This document shows, piece after piece, positions 10,348 to 17,785 of a DNA stretch of 64,000 nt. The notes under the pieces were generated by a model. The model saw only the letters and a program-made list of their open reading frames with translations. It was not told the DNA's origin and did not search any database. The position numbers were made by a program, and so were the translations under genes. How positions within the stretch are numbered: the first letter of the stretch is position 1; each line of letters starts with the position of its first letter. The stretch comes from Chitinophagaceae bacterium. Lineage in GTDB: Bacteria; Bacteroidota; Bacteroidia; Chitinophagales; Chitinophagaceae. The stretch lies in the NCBI GenBank assembly GCA_004028795.1, contig SAIW01000010.1:62001-126000 (forward strand), given 5' to 3'.

Positions 10348-11250
10348 ATGTGGGAAGCATATAAAAAAGGATACAAACATTGGCTGCAATTAGAAAAATC
10401 GCTGAGTGAAAATTCAGTAGAAGCTTACCTGCATGATATTGAAAAACTAACACAGCATTTAGTAAACAGCAGTAACCTGAAAAGCCCGCAGGACGTGGAT
10501 TTGAAAGACCTGCAACATTTTGTACAATGGATTAATGAATTAGGGATGACGGCTACATCGCAGGCAAGAATTATATCAGGAATAAAAAGTTTTTATAAGT
10601 ATTGTTTAACAGAACAGATTGTAACAGTTGACCCTACTACATTATTAGAAGCACCCAAAACCAAAAGAGCTTTACCTGATTTTTTAACTTTTGAAGAAAT
10701 TGAAAATATTATTGCTCAATTAGATTTGAGCAAGCCGGACGGTACACGTAATAAAGCAATTTTAGAAACCATGTATAGTTGCGGTTTACGTGTTAGTGAA
10801 ACAGTTAATTTAAGATTGAGTTGTTTGTATTTAGATGTTGGTTTTATAAGAGTGATAGGTAAGGGTGATAAAGAAAGATTAGTACCAATTGGTAGTGATG
10901 CTGTAAAATACATTAACATTTATAAAGATACTGTACGGGTGCATCAACCTGTTCAAAAAGGATATGATGATATTTTGTTTCTGAACAAATTCGGTAAGGG
11001 TTTATCTCGTATTATGATTTTTTATATCATAAAAGAAATGGCTGCTAAGGCAGGCATACGAAAGAAAATTTCACCGCATACCTTTCGGCATTCTTTTGCA
11101 ACCCATTTGGTGGAAGGTGGTGCAGATTTACGTGCCGTGCAGGAAATGTTGGGGCATGAAAGTATTACTACCACTGAGATTTACACACATCTTGATAGGG
11201 ATTATTTACGCAGCACATTGCAGGAATTTCATCCTGCATTTAGAAAATAA
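10348..11250 (+). CDS. xerD: Tyrosine recombinase XerD
   Basis: A 300-residue site-specific tyrosine recombinase. With XerC (or alone) it resolves chromosome dimers at dif before division. The N-terminal SAM-like core-binding domain (about residues 1-90) precedes the catalytic domain. The catalytic set is complete: Arg in YSCGLRVSE, Lys in GKGDKERLVP, His-x-x-Arg in HTFRHSFATHL, His in LGHESITTTE and nucleophile Tyr in IYTHL. Length and motifs fit chromosomal XerD rather than a mobile-element integrase, and no excisionase or cargo lies nearby. The ATG at 10348 (MWEAYKKGY) is preceded by an A-rich stretch typical of Bacteroidota translation starts. Confidence 0.92.
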   Translation: MWEAYKKGYKHWLQLEKSLSENSVEAYLHDIEKLTQHLVNSSNLKSPQDVDLKDLQHFVQWINELGMTATSQARIISGIKSFYKYCLTEQIVTVDPTTLLEAPKTKRALPDFLTFEEIENIIAQLDLSKPDGTRNKAILETMYSCGLRVSETVNLRLSCLYLDVGFIRVIGKGDKERLVPIGSDAVKYINIYKDTVRVHQPVQKGYDDILFLNKFGKGLSRIMIFYIIKEMAAKAGIRKKISPHTFRHSFATHLVEGGADLRAVQEMLGHESITTTEIYTHLDRDYLRSTLQEFHPAFRK

Positions 11251-11305
11251 TTTATCTCGGAGAAATCGCAGATAACGCAGAAAAGCATTGTGAAACTTAT
11301 ACAAA

Positions 11306-11374
11306 CCGCCGCCGAAGTTTAGAACTGTCGGCGGGATTTTTGAGAGCCCCGTCAGCGGTTGAAAACCCTGACGG
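11306..11374. repeat. Two GC-rich hairpins in the xerD / T9SS-protein convergent gap
   Basis: The first hairpin pairs CCGCCG (11309-11314) with CGGCGG (11329-11334). The second pairs CCGTCAG (11349-11355) with CTGACGG (11368-11374) and is extended by GG/CC. They stand out as G+C islands in AT-rich DNA. Neither is followed by a good T run, so they may be dispersed repeats rather than terminators. Confidence 0.6.
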
Positions 11375-11384
11375 CGGTTAAATA

Positions 11385-12752
11385 TTATTGAATGATAATT
11401 TTCTCCGTATAAGATTTTTTAGTTTGCTGGTTGATAATTCTGATAAAGAAATTACCTGATGAAGTGTTTGGTAATTGAAATGGAACAGTTTGTTTTTTAG
11501 TTTCTATAGTAACGTTTTCAAACTTCAACAACTTAGATTGTAAATCGAATAACTGAATAGCATAATTACCTGCTTCGCTTATTAGTAAATTAATAGTTGC
11601 ATTTTTTACAGCAGGGTTAGGATATACTTTTAATGGATTTTCAATAACAGTAAAAATAGAATTGTCTAATGCTCTTCTCACTGCTGCAAGCGTTGTATCT
11701 TTTTTTGTAACTCGTGTGCATGTTGTAGCAGTAACACCGCCAACCCGACCTGTTAAATATTGATTTTCTTGAGCATTTACAATAATTTCAGGTAATTTGA
11801 TAACGTTTGATTTCATTATCACTTTGGCATATACTTCGTCATCCAATAAATCAATAGTAGCTTTTTCATCTTCAAAGCCAAGGCTTGAAATCTTTATTGG
11901 CAGAGTATCTTGCAATGTGTGGGAAGTAATTTTAAAATTCCCTTTTTCATCGGCAACGCCTGCCAAACGATTACGCTCAAAAATGCTGGCTCCGGGAATC
12001 GGATTGTTTTTTTCATCCACTACTTTACCGCTGATTGTTATAGTTCTATTTACCGGAGTTGTTACAATTATTTCTCCCATAATTTCCTGCGAAAGCTTCA
12101 ATTGAATAATTTGTTGCTGTTGAATTTGTTGAGGTGTTACAACAATCTCTTTGGAAATAAATCCAACACTATTTACAACTAATGTTTTGCTGGTTGTTAT
12201 AGCATCAAGCTTTAAACTAAACTCCCCTTTTTCATTAGCTATTGTTCCTGTTTTAGTTCCTTTAATTAAAACAGTTGCTCCAGCAATTGGTTGTTTATTT
12301 TCATCTGATACAATTCCATTAATAATATTATTGACAGGTTTTACTGAATCAATAGATTTAATAGAAACATCACCAACTATTATCGGCGGACAGGATAACA
12401 TTCTCTCTTCTGAAACTTTTCCTTTCAATTTTATATCATTAATTTTCTTTTGTGCATTAACCTTAACTATCATTAATAATGATGAAACACTTGCCAATAT
12501 TAACTTCCAGCCTCTCTTCTTTTCAATTTTTGTTTCCTGCAAAGGGCGTTGCAATTGGTCGTTATAAAAACGACCACAAGTATTGCCTGTTGATTTTATA
12601 AAAAAGTTTAATACTTCAGCATCAGTCATCAAACTAAAGTCAACCACTTCTTTATTACAACTTCCGCAGAATTTTCCTTTTTGTACGGGGGTCATTTTAT
12701 CCCAGTCTTCATGGCAAGGTGTGGGAATATGCAAGTATAGTTCAGGTTTCAT
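11385..12752 (-). CDS. T9SS-tagged protein with two carboxypeptidase-regulatory domains
   Basis: A ~455-residue protein with an unusual architecture. A ~70-residue N-terminal cysteine-rich domain (PCHEDWDKMTPVQKGKFCGS, then CNKEVVDFSLM and CGRF) precedes a hydrophobic segment (WKLILASVSSLLMIVKVNAQ). Next come two CarboxypepD_reg-like beta domains (about residues 145-230 and 238-325), a YLTGRVGGVTATTC stretch resembling the plug region of SusC-type receptors, and a C-terminal type A T9SS sorting domain (VYPNPAVKNATINL... to KIIIQ). I chose the ATG at 12752 (MKPELYLHIPTPC), the usual start for this N-terminal domain; a longer start at 12779 exists. It diverges from the sigma/anti-sigma pair and may be its target or partner. 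Confidence 0.78.
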   Translation of the reverse strand: MKPELYLHIPTPCHEDWDKMTPVQKGKFCGSCNKEVVDFSLMTDAEVLNFFIKSTGNTCGRFYNDQLQRPLQETKIEKKRGWKLILASVSSLLMIVKVNAQKKINDIKLKGKVSEERMLSCPPIIVGDVSIKSIDSVKPVNNIINGIVSDENKQPIAGATVLIKGTKTGTIANEKGEFSLKLDAITTSKTLVVNSVGFISKEIVVTPQQIQQQQIIQLKLSQEIMGEIIVTTPVNRTITISGKVVDEKNNPIPGASIFERNRLAGVADEKGNFKITSHTLQDTLPIKISSLGFEDEKATIDLLDDEVYAKVIMKSNVIKLPEIIVNAQENQYLTGRVGGVTATTCTRVTKKDTTLAAVRRALDNSIFTVIENPLKVYPNPAVKNATINLLISEAGNYAIQLFDLQSKLLKFENVTIETKKQTVPFQLPNTSSGNFFIRIINQQTKKSYTEKIIIQ

Positions 12753-12832
12753 AACAGTAGGTTTATGAAACAGATGCATTTGTTTTTGGAATTACATAAA
12801 CATCAATCAAAAAAAATTTATCTTCATAGCCA

Positions 12833-13399
12833 ATGCCTTTGATAAAGCACATAGAGAACAACATTTCAGACGATGATTTGCTGAAAGAATATCGCCATTC
12901 TCAAAACCAGCAAAGTCTTGTTGTGCTTTATCTGCGTTACAGCGACCTTGTTTTCGGTACCTGCATGAAGTATTTAAAAAATGCTGATGCTGCACAAGAT
13001 GCAGTAATGAATATTTATCAGGAGTTGGTTATAAAATTGCAAACACATATTGTTGATAATTTTAAAAGCTGGCTGTATGTGGTTGCCAAAAACCATTGTT
13101 TAATGCAGTTAAGAAAAGATAAAAAAGCTATAACCATAGAATTGCAGCCCGCCATTATGCAATCAGAAGACTTTTCGCATCTGGACAGTATGCTTGAAAA
13201 AGAAAAAGAATTGGAAAAACTTTCAGACTGTATTGAAGGTTTGAATGATGAACAGAAAAAAATTATTAAGCTGTTTTATTTAGAAGAAAAATGTTACAAT
13301 GAAATTGTTGATATAACCGGCGAAGACTGGAATAAAGTGAGAAGTCTTGTACAAAACGGAAGACGTAACTTAAAAATATGTATGGAAAAAAATGGCTGA
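12833..13399 (+). CDS. ECF-type RNA polymerase sigma factor
   Basis: A 188-residue sigma-70 family protein of the extracytoplasmic-function class. Region 2 is seen in LVVLYLRYSDLVFGTCMKYLKNADAAQDAVMNIYQELVIKL, and region 4 in IEGLNDEQKKIIKLFYLEEKCYNEIVDITGEDWNKVRSLVQNGRRNLK, with the helix-turn-helix near the C-terminus. Such factors respond to surface signals through a membrane anti-sigma factor. The next gene overlaps it by 8 bases, which indicates translational coupling and fits the usual sigma/anti-sigma pairing. Start chosen at MPLIKHIENN. Confidence 0.88.
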   Translation: MPLIKHIENNISDDDLLKEYRHSQNQQSLVVLYLRYSDLVFGTCMKYLKNADAAQDAVMNIYQELVIKLQTHIVDNFKSWLYVVAKNHCLMQLRKDKKAITIELQPAIMQSEDFSHLDSMLEKEKELEKLSDCIEGLNDEQKKIIKLFYLEEKCYNEIVDITGEDWNKVRSLVQNGRRNLKICMEKNG

Positions 13400-14753
13400 T
13401 GCACAAAAACATATTACCTATTCTTACGCAGATATAGAGCGGTATTTGCAAGGAAAGATGAATGCAACTGAAATGCATGAAATGGAAAAAGCTGCATTAA
13501 CAGATGCCTTTTTAGCAGATGCTATTGAAGGTTATGCTGCTATACAATCTGCCGAAGCAAATAAAAGGCTGCATCAAATAGAAGCTGCTATTCTAGGCAA
13601 TCAGGAAAAAGCTAAAGTTGTTGCTATGCCTGTTATTGCTAAGAAAAACTATTGGCGTATTGCTGCATCTGTTATTGCATTAATCGGTATTGGCGGTATT
13701 ACTTTTTTATTATTGAATAGAAAACCGGAAGAACAAACGCTTACAAAAACAGCCATCAATCAGCCAAAAGAAAATATAGTTGATAAAAATAATTCATCTG
13801 TTTTAAAACCTAATTCAACTGTTGTTGCAGCCAATAAAAAGCCTGCGGCAATCAACAACGGTAAAGTAATTGATAAGAAACTGAAACAGAACGAAGCAAC
13901 TGTAAGTTCTTTAACACTATCTTCTTCAAATAAAGTTGATGATAAAGTAGTTGCTAAAAACGATGCAATTATACAACATGATACATTAACAGATGTTACA
14001 GTTATTAGTTATGGTTCAATAAAAAAGAAAGAGGTCACGCCGCCTGTTGCTGTAATGGAAAATAAAGTTGCTGTTGATTCTGCGAATTCAAAAAATGTTT
14101 ATTTAGCAGGCAGAGTGGCTGGTGTGCAAACAAGTATTGCTAACAATGCTTCTCTGAATTATACTATCAACGGAAGAGTTATCAATCAGGCCGGTATGCC
14201 AGTTGCCAATGCATCTGTTAATGTTTTAAACAAAAGAGTAAGTACTACAACCAATAGTAACGGAGAATTCAGCTTAAGCTTGAAAGACAGTACAGCAAAG
14301 GTTTCTGTTAATTCAATAGGTATGGAACAAGCAGTTGCTGTAATAGCTTCTGATAAAGAAAATAGTATTAACCTCACACCTGCTCAGCAATCATTATCAG
14401 AAGTAGTAATTTCTTCTATGGTTAGTGCTAAGAAAAAAGCTGCCGATGCAAAAGCCTTTAATACTACTAAAATTGATACTTTAATGCCTGAAGGTGGTTG
14501 GGATAATTTTAAAGTATATGTAAACAATAAACTGTCTACAGATTTTAGTGAAGAAGATTTAAAAGGTGATATTGAATTAGAATTGAAGTTAGATAAAACA
14601 GGTAAGGTGGAAGATGTTGATATAGTTAAATCTCCCAATGAAAAAATAAATAATGCAGTGGTGAAAGCTGTAAAAGAAGGCCCGAAATGGATTGATAATA
14701 CTTCTTACAAAAAGAAAAAAGAAAAAAGAAAAGTGTCAATTCAATTAAAATAA
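13392..14753 (+). CDS. Anti-sigma-like membrane protein with CarboxypepD_reg and TonB-like C-terminal domains
   Basis: A 453-residue protein. The cytoplasmic N-terminus (YADIERYLQGKMNATEMHEMEKAALTDAFLADAIEGY) matches the start of Bacteroidota anti-sigma-like proteins. One transmembrane helix follows (about residues 93-112, WRIAASVIALIGIGGITFLL), then a long low-complexity linker and a segment DVTVISYGSIKKKEVTPP...VYLAGRVAGVQ that resembles SusC-type TonB-receptor plug sequence. A carboxypeptidase-regulatory domain lies at about residues 257-335 and a TonB C-terminal-like domain (PEGGWDNFKVYVNNKL...VVKAVKEGPKW) at about 372-453. By position and overlap it should hold the preceding ECF sigma factor at the membrane. 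The periplasmic part may sense receptors or envelope state; this is inference. Confidence 0.75.
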   Translation: MADAQKHITYSYADIERYLQGKMNATEMHEMEKAALTDAFLADAIEGYAAIQSAEANKRLHQIEAAILGNQEKAKVVAMPVIAKKNYWRIAASVIALIGIGGITFLLLNRKPEEQTLTKTAINQPKENIVDKNNSSVLKPNSTVVAANKKPAAINNGKVIDKKLKQNEATVSSLTLSSSNKVDDKVVAKNDAIIQHDTLTDVTVISYGSIKKKEVTPPVAVMENKVAVDSANSKNVYLAGRVAGVQTSIANNASLNYTINGRVINQAGMPVANASVNVLNKRVSTTTNSNGEFSLSLKDSTAKVSVNSIGMEQAVAVIASDKENSINLTPAQQSLSEVVISSMVSAKKKAADAKAFNTTKIDTLMPEGGWDNFKVYVNNKLSTDFSEEDLKGDIELELKLDKTGKVEDVDIVKSPNEKINNAVVKAVKEGPKWIDNTSYKKKKEKRKVSIQLK

Positions 14754-14901
14754 TTTAATTCTATTGTGAGATAAGAACCTTCGAGTAATATACTCCATAT
14801 ACCTTAGTTACTCTATTTACTCTTATATACTTCACACATTCACTCATGTAAATTCTTTTGCTGTTTACTTGAAAAGAGTAGGTTTGTACAAAATAACAAG
14901 T

Positions 14902-15738
14902 ATGAAAAAAATATTATTGCTTGCAGCAATGTACACAACTATTGCCAATGCACAGGTTCGTATGCCCGCACCAAGTTCAACTCAAACTATTACACAGGAT
15001 TTTGGTTTGGGTAAAATAGAACTAACCTACTCACGCCCCAACATTAAAGGCAGAACTGTATTTAAAGAAAACAGTGAATTAGCACCTTTAGGTAAAGTTT
15101 GGAGAACAGGTGCCAACGCTTCTACCAAAATAAAATTTACAGACCCGGTAAGCATTGCAGACCATGCTGTTGATACAGGCAGTTATGCTTTATGGACTAT
15201 TCCCGGTAAAAAAGAATGGACAATTATTATTAATAAAGATTCAAAAAATTGGGGAACAAATTATGTTGAAACAGACGATTTATTTCGCTTTACTGTAGCT
15301 GTGGATAATATGAAAGAGGTATTGGAAACATTAACTATGCAAATTACAGATGTTAAACCTGAAAGCTGCACATTGGTTATTATGTGGGCTAATGCAATGG
15401 TTCGTATCCCAATAACAACAAATATTAAAGACCGCGTAAAAGCAAGTATAGAGCAGGCTTTAGGCGGAGATAAAATTTCTGCTACAACATATTACCTGGC
15501 TGCCAATTATTATTTTGAGTGGGAGAAAGATTACAACAAAGCATTACCAAATATTAATAAAGCTGTTGAAGCAAACCCTAAAAATTTTGCAGCCTATTTA
15601 TTGAAAGCAAAAATTGAAAAAGCTTTAGGTGATAAGGTAAGTGCAAAAGGCGATGCAGAAAAAGTGGTTGAATTAGCCACTGCTGCCAAGAATGATGATT
15701 ATGTTCGAGCTGCTAAAGAAGTATTAAAATCATTATAA
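14902..15738 (+). CDS. DUF2911 protein with TPR-like C-terminus, secreted
   Basis: A ~278-residue exported protein. A signal peptide (MKKILLLAAMYTTIANAQ) is followed by the DUF2911 domain, with landmarks ITQDFGLGKIELTYSRPNIKGRTVF, VWRTGANASTKIKF and SYALWTIPGKKEWTIIIN, and then two helical TPR-like repeats (YNKALPNINKAVEANPKNFAAYLLKAKIEKAL). DUF2911 has no known biochemical role. I placed the start at 14902, where the signal peptide begins; an in-frame ATG at 14869 would add eleven residues before it. A family 1 half-repeat and a terminator follow. Confidence 0.8.
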   Translation: MKKILLLAAMYTTIANAQVRMPAPSSTQTITQDFGLGKIELTYSRPNIKGRTVFKENSELAPLGKVWRTGANASTKIKFTDPVSIADHAVDTGSYALWTIPGKKEWTIIINKDSKNWGTNYVETDDLFRFTVAVDNMKEVLETLTMQITDVKPESCTLVIMWANAMVRIPITTNIKDRVKASIEQALGGDKISATTYYLAANYYFEWEKDYNKALPNINKAVEANPKNFAAYLLKAKIEKALGDKVSAKGDAEKVVELATAAKNDDYVRAAKEVLKSL

Positions 15739-15747
15739 AATATTTCT

Positions 15748-15788
15748 CATTGGGCAATCCCGAAGCTTCGGGGCAATCTCAAAATGAC
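15748..15788. repeat. Dispersed palindromic repeat family 1, half copy C (inverted)
   Basis: TTGGGCAATCCCGAAGCTTC, GGGGCAATCTC and AAAATGACA correspond to the reverse complement of the left half of copies B and D. The second half is missing, so this is a truncated element. Confidence 0.65.
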
Positions 15789-15805
15789 ATGAGTTATAAT
15801 TTCAC

Positions 15806-15832
15806 AGCCACACCAAACAGTGTGGCTTTTTT
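15806..15832 (+). terminator. Rho-independent terminator after the DUF2911 gene
   Basis: AGCCACAC pairs with GTGTGGCT across the loop CAAACA, followed by TTTTTT. This is an 8-bp perfect stem on the plus strand, 67 bases past the DUF2911 stop and just before the CYTH gene. Confidence 0.85.
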
Positions 15833-15844
15833 ATACATTGCAGT

Positions 15845-16366
15845 ATGAACATTAAGAATTTTGAATTTAAAGCAAAGGTTAATAGCATTGAAAAATATGA
15901 AAACAAATTGCTTTCATTAAATCCAACTTTTATTGGTACAGACCATCAGATTGATACTTATTTTAATGCGGCAAAAGGCCGATTAAAACTAAGACAGGGT
16001 AATATTGAAAACGCTTTAATTCAGTATGAAAGAAAAGATATAAAAGGTTCTAAAGCATCAGACATTGTATTGTATAAACACAAGCCAGATGATGCTTTGA
16101 AAGAAATTTTAGCTAACCAATTAGGTGTGTTGGCAGAGGTTGATAAACTTCGTAAAATTTATTTTATCAACAATATTAAATTTCATTTTGATGAAGTAAA
16201 AAACTTAGGAACTTTTATTGAAGTGGAAGCTATTGATGATGCTAACCGATTTACTATTGAAGAACTGAAAACTCAATGCGATTATTATTTTAATTTCTTT
16301 GAATTGACAGAAGAAAATGTAGTTGCGAAGTCTTACAGTGATTTGCTTTTGCAATCTAATTCTTAA
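15845..16366 (+). CDS. CYTH domain protein (class IV adenylate cyclase/triphosphatase-like)
   Basis: A 173-residue single CYTH-domain protein. The fold is a triphosphate-tunnel metalloenzyme that acts on ATP or inorganic/organic triphosphates. The N-terminal signature NFEFKAKV carries the alternating E-x-K-x-K pattern. Later tunnel residues are seen in RLKLRQG, LIQYERKD, KLRKIYFINNIKFHFDEVKNLGTFIEVEAI (E-x-E) and FTIEELKTQCDYYF. Whether it makes cAMP or hydrolyses triphosphates cannot be told. The length agrees with class IV cyclase-like proteins. It begins only 12 bases after the preceding terminator's T run, so its promoter must lie upstream of that hairpin or overlap it. Confidence 0.8.
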   Translation: MNIKNFEFKAKVNSIEKYENKLLSLNPTFIGTDHQIDTYFNAAKGRLKLRQGNIENALIQYERKDIKGSKASDIVLYKHKPDDALKEILANQLGVLAEVDKLRKIYFINNIKFHFDEVKNLGTFIEVEAIDDANRFTIEELKTQCDYYFNFFELTEENVVAKSYSDLLLQSNS

Positions 16367-16382
16367 ATTAAATCTGTTTTAT

Positions 16383-16622
16383 TTCCACTTTTGTCTTGAT
16401 ACAAAAGTGGAGCAAAAAATCAAGAATGAATGATATACAACACATTCATTCACTCGCCTTGATTAAGCTTTTTGCTACTGTAAACTGTACAGCAGTAATT
16501 CACTTGTTCAATTCTCTTTGCACAAAAGCTGATGAAAGAACTACGACAAAAAGTGCTGAATATCTTTTTGTCTTGATTTTTTCTTTGTTACTTTCATTTG
16601 CATCAAGGCAAAAGAAAGTAAA
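16383..16622. repeat. Composite inverted-repeat element in a 380-bp gene-free gap
   Basis: Between the CYTH gene and csaA (16367-16747) I see no convincing gene. The left arm (16383-16424) has a hairpin, CCACTTTTGT with ACAAAAGTGG, then CAAAAAATCAAG. The right arm (16572-16622) reads CTTGATTTTTTCTTTGTTAC, then CATCAAGGCAAAAGAAAGTA. The right arm is close to the reverse complement of the left, so the ~240 bp are bounded by imperfect inverted repeats, as in a MITE. Short frames across it look like chance. Confidence 0.6.
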
Positions 16623-16643
16623 TACATGTTGCCTATTGAAGAG

Positions 16644-16678
16644 AACGTACAAGTGAGTGACACAACGAAGATGCCATA
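16644..16678. repeat. Dispersed repeat family 2, copy e (diverged)
   Basis: ACGTACAAGTGAGTGACACA followed by ACGAAGATGCCAT is a diverged reverse-complement copy of the family 2 element, next to the composite inverted repeat and upstream of csaA. Confidence 0.55.
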
Positions 16679-16747
16679 AAAACAAATGCTGACTTCATAA
16701 ATAATATAACACAAGTAAAAACGTTATAGAATTATCAAACCTTTGAA

Positions 16748-17077
16748 ATGATTAGCTGGCAAGACTTTGAAAAAATTGAAATAAGAACGGGAACCATTAT
16801 TGAAGTAAATGATTTTCCCAATGCACGCAAACCTGCCTATCAATTAACTATTGATTTCGGAAGCTTGGGCATTAAAAAATCATCTGCACAAATAACCCAT
16901 CATTACACAAAAGAAAGTTTATTGAATAAACAGATTGTGGCTATTGTAAATTTTCCGCCCAAACAAATTGCCAACTTTTTCAGCGAATGTTTGGTATTGG
17001 GTGTGTACGATGAAAATAACCACGTAATTTTATTGCAACCTGATAAACCTACTCTTAACGGGCAACCCATTGGATAA
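16748..17077 (+). CDS. csaA: tRNA-binding-domain protein CsaA
   Basis: A 109-residue single EMAP/Arc1p-like tRNA-binding domain protein (OB fold). CsaA is described as a chaperone with export-related activity and can bind tRNA. The family features are present: FEKIEIRTGTIIEVNDFPNARKPAYQLTIDFG at the N-terminus, SSAQITHHYTKESLLNKQIVAIVNFPPKQI in the middle and ECLVLGVYDENN...LLQPDKP near the end. The length is normal. Its stop codon overlaps the ATG of the next gene by one base (TAATG), so csaA and ogt are translationally coupled. Confidence 0.88.
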   Translation: MISWQDFEKIEIRTGTIIEVNDFPNARKPAYQLTIDFGSLGIKKSSAQITHHYTKESLLNKQIVAIVNFPPKQIANFFSECLVLGVYDENNHVILLQPDKPTLNGQPIG

Positions 17078-17574
17078 TGAATGAATTGTATTATACTTAT
17101 TATGAAAGTCCGGTAGGGCTTTTAAAAATCGGCGGTACGGAACATTATATTGCTGAATTAACTTTTGTTGATAACAAAGAACAGGTTATTCATGGAGAGC
17201 CGGGCATAAGTGATGTTATACATTATTGTACCGAACAATTAATAGAATTTTTTCAGGGAAGAAGAAAAGTGTTTAATGTGCCGGTGCATCAGGAAGGAAC
17301 AGAATTTCAGAAAAGAGTTTGGAATGAATTATTAGCTATTCCTTTCGGTAAAACCATCAGTTATTTAGATTTAGCCAAAAGGCTTGGCGACCCGAAAGTG
17401 ATACGGGCTGCGGCTTCTACTAATGGCAAAAATAATATTGCCATTATTGTTCCCTGCCACCGTGTTATAGGCAGCGATAAAAGTTTAACAGGCTACTCCG
17501 GTGGTTTGTGGCGTAAGAAATGGTTATTGCAACATGAGTTTCGCATACAACATGGTGTGCAGACTTTATTTTAA
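17077..17574 (+). CDS. ogt: Methylated-DNA-protein-cysteine methyltransferase
   Basis: A 165-residue suicide DNA-repair protein that removes methyl groups from O6-methylguanine (and O4-methylthymine). The active-site motif IVPCHRVIG lies near residues 127-135, preceded by the DNA-binding helix-turn-helix region FGKTISYLDLAKRLGDPKVIRAAASTNGKN. The length fits the Ogt class without an Ada N-terminal domain. It overlaps csaA by one base. The N-terminus MNELYYTYYESPVGLLKIGG is typical, so the start is secure. Confidence 0.93.
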   Translation: MNELYYTYYESPVGLLKIGGTEHYIAELTFVDNKEQVIHGEPGISDVIHYCTEQLIEFFQGRRKVFNVPVHQEGTEFQKRVWNELLAIPFGKTISYLDLAKRLGDPKVIRAAASTNGKNNIAIIVPCHRVIGSDKSLTGYSGGLWRKKWLLQHEFRIQHGVQTLF

Positions 17575-17785
17575 TTTTTTTAATATATTCAAGTCAGTTT
17601 CTTTAATAGATAGATGTTATTTTAACCACAGAGTGATGTGAGTTAGGCACAGAGAAAAAAATTAACATTTTAATCGCTGTGCAGCACCCTACTAACACTT
17701 TATTAAAGAAAACTATACTTTACTAAAAAAACTTAAACTCAATCTCATTAACGCTTACAGTAAACCTTATTACATTTTTTTCTTA

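Noticed and set aside
10348-11250. Integrase of a genomic island
   Set aside because: Length and motifs fit chromosomal XerD, and no attachment repeats, excisionase or cargo lie beside it.
11306-11374. GC-rich hairpins as terminators of xerD
   Set aside because: Neither hairpin is followed by a T run on either strand; they fit dispersed repeats better.
16396-16656. 86-residue open frame between the CYTH gene and csaA
   Set aside because: It lies across inverted repeats, its protein is repetitive and lacks any family feature, so it is taken as chance.
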